Source of the DNA: a bacterium
GTDB lineage: Bacteria > Oederibacteriota > JAJYGY01
Length of the DNA: 6,080 nt
Direction of reading: 5' to 3'
NCBI GenBank assembly: GCA_021790555.1
Contig: JAJYGY010000247.1
Location: forward strand, 1-6,080
Below are positions 5,190-6,080 of the stretch, one piece after another. How positions within the stretch are numbered: position 1 is the first letter of the stretch; each line of letters starts with the position of its first letter. Under the pieces are notes generated by a model, which ran no database searches, was not told where the DNA came from, and saw only the letters and a list, made by a program, of their open reading frames with translations. Both the position numbers and the translations under genes were made by a program.

Positions 5190-5627
5190 GTGCGGCTCTG
5201 GTCCCTGCATCCGTCCCTGCTGGACAGGCGGGCCCTGGTGGCGCTGTGGAGGGAGGGGCTGCTGGCCCAGAAGGTGCTGGCCGGCGGCACCCGGGGCTAC
5301 ACCCGGCATCCCCAGCTCCAGCGGTTCCGCGCCTGCGCCCGGCCCCTGGAGGCCCTGGGCGCCTTCCTCGCCGGGGTGCGCCGGGAGGCCCTCCGGCGGG
5401 GCTACCGCTTCGACGGGTCGAAGATCCTGAGGCCCGGCCGCCCCTCCCGGCGGCCGCGGCTTCCGCTGCGGCGCGGCCAGCTGGAATTCGAGTGGAGCCA
5501 CCTGCGCAGGAAGGTGGCCCGGAGGGACCCGGCATGGGGCCGCCGGCTTGCCGCCCTGGATGGCCCGCGGCCGCATCCCCTTTTCCGGCTGAAGCCGGGG
5601 CCGCGCGAAGAATGGGAAAAAGGCTGA
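5190..5627 (+). CDS. Pyrimidine dimer DNA glycosylase / endonuclease V (T4 DenV-like)
   Basis: The protein has 145 residues, close to the 138 of T4 endonuclease V. This family cuts UV-induced cyclobutane pyrimidine dimers by a combined glycosylase and AP-lyase reaction that starts base excision repair. The bacterial family pattern is clear: MRLWSLHPSLLD at the N-terminus, LVALWREGLLAQKVL (16-30), GYTRHPQLQRF, RRGYRFDGSKI, then RGQLEFEWSHL and PHPLFRLKPGP. Arg21-Glu22 align with the T4 Arg22-Glu23 pair, Glu23 being the T4 catalytic acid. The start is GTG, forced by the reading frame: the codon before it is CGC. A run of seven G at 5180-5186 is the only candidate ribosome site. The protein is arginine-rich, as expected for DNA binding. 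It sits between yjbQ and queG in an apparent operon. Met1, rather than Thr, occupies the nucleophile position. Confidence 0.82.
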   Translation: MRLWSLHPSLLDRRALVALWREGLLAQKVLAGGTRGYTRHPQLQRFRACARPLEALGAFLAGVRREALRRGYRFDGSKILRPGRPSRRPRLPLRRGQLEFEWSHLRRKVARRDPAWGRRLAALDGPRPHPLFRLKPGPREEWEKG

Positions 5628-5630
5628 CTG

Positions 5631-5637
5631 AAGGAGG
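5631..5637 (+). promoter_or_regulatory. queG: Ribosome binding site for the GTG start of queG
   Basis: AAGGAGG lies four bases before the GTG at 5642 and begins three bases after the glycosylase stop. It is the best Shine-Dalgarno match in this operon and fixes the start of the next gene; there is no in-frame ATG until codon 46, which is inside the conserved domain. Confidence 0.8.
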
Positions 5638-5641
5638 GACC

Positions 5642-6080
5642 GTGGCCCCGGAAGAGCGCGTCAAGGCCCTGGCCCTCCAGGCAGGGTTCTCGCTGTGCGG
5701 CATCGCCGGCCTGGACTCGCCGCCCGAGAGGCTGGGCTTCTATTCCGAATGGCTGAAGCTGGGCTTCGCCGGCGACATGGCGTACCTGGGGCGCCAGGAG
5801 GAGAAGCGCCTGGACCCGCGGCGGGTGCTGCCCGGGGCGAAGTCCATGGTCTGCCTGGGCCTGCTCTACAACACGGACCGGCCCTATTCCACGGAGGCCG
5901 GTCCGGGCCCCTGGATCTCGCGCTACGCCTGGGGCGACGACTACCACCAGGTGATGGGGTCCCGGCTGGAGGTCCTGGAAGCCTCCCTGCGGCGGGAGTT
6001 CGGCCCCGCCGTGGCGCTGAAGTCCTGCGTCGACACCGCGCCGGTGGCCGAAAAGGCCTGGGCCCAGGCCGCCGGGCTGG
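5642..6080 (+). CDS. queG: Epoxyqueuosine reductase QueG, N-terminal part (cut by the window end)
   Basis: 146 codons are visible from a GTG with AAGGAGG upstream; the gene runs past the window. QueG is a cytoplasmic cobalamin- and iron-sulfur-dependent enzyme that reduces epoxyqueuosine to queuosine in the wobble position of tRNAs, the last step of queuosine synthesis. Motifs seen: the start of the domain with AGFSLCGIAG (14-23), the WLKLGFAGDMAYLGR segment (37-51), LDPRRVLPGAKSMV (57-70), the ISRYAWGDDYH motif (92-102) and CVDTAPVAEKAWAQAAGL (129-146), whose Asp131 corresponds to the conserved acid proposed as proton donor. The eight cysteines for the two 4Fe-4S clusters should lie beyond the window. 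It begins 14 bases after the glycosylase gene, consistent with one transcript. Confidence 0.93.
   Translation, partial: MAPEERVKALALQAGFSLCGIAGLDSPPERLGFYSEWLKLGFAGDMAYLGRQEEKRLDPRRVLPGAKSMVCLGLLYNTDRPYSTEAGPGPWISRYAWGDDYHQVMGSRLEVLEASLRREFGPAVALKSCVDTAPVAEKAWAQAAGL

Noticed and set aside
4584..5576. Upstream extension of the rhomboid-like frame to 5576
   Set aside because: The frame stays open by GC bias, but it runs antisense to yjbQ and the glycosylase gene, and the operon promoter lies inside it.

Overview
This is a GC-rich, densely coding bacterial window. It holds six complete protein genes on three transcription units and a gene fragment at each edge. The longest non-coding gap is about 180 bases. 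I found no rRNA, tRNA, CRISPR array, insertion sequence or phage gene. The coding style (strong G/C in third positions, GTG and TTG starts, Shine-Dalgarno sites) and the gene families fit a high-GC Gram-negative bacterium. Acidobacteriota of the Holophagae type is my best guess, but that is inference from gene content and cannot be proven from the window.

Region 1 (1-2118, plus strand): the C-terminal end of an ECF-type RNA polymerase sigma factor, a membrane-anchored zinc-finger anti-sigma factor, and a membrane-anchored small periplasmic protein with two LTxxQ-like motifs (CpxP/Spy/CnrX-like). This looks like an envelope or metal stress-sensing module. After a 79-base gap comes a secreted protein made of two tandem carbohydrate-binding-like beta-sandwich domains. 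A strong intrinsic terminator at 2080-2118 closes the region. No terminator lies between the sensor and the secreted protein, so read-through is possible.

Region 2 (4663 down to 2141, minus strand): a near-consensus sigma70-type promoter drives a two-gene operon. The first gene encodes a rhomboid-fold membrane protein that lacks the catalytic serine and histidine and carries a Cys/His-rich cytoplasmic domain with a basic, proline-rich tail. The second encodes a soluble tandem ABC ATPase closely resembling ModF/PhrA, with one intact and one degenerate composite ATP site. The promoter's -10 box overlaps the only ATG at the front of the membrane-protein gene, so the true start is most likely a downstream TTG.

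Region 3 (4699-6080, plus strand, divergent from region 2): a tight three-gene cluster of yjbQ (UPF0047), a pyrimidine-dimer DNA glycosylase of the T4 endonuclease V type, and the 5' part of queG (epoxyqueuosine reductase). A plausible promoter precedes yjbQ. The cluster looks like co-transcribed housekeeping genes.

Most worth following are the catalytically dead rhomboid plus asymmetric ModF-like ATPase pair, the sigma/anti-sigma/CnrX-like sensor module, and the endonuclease V homologue whose N-terminus does not match the T4 nucleophile.
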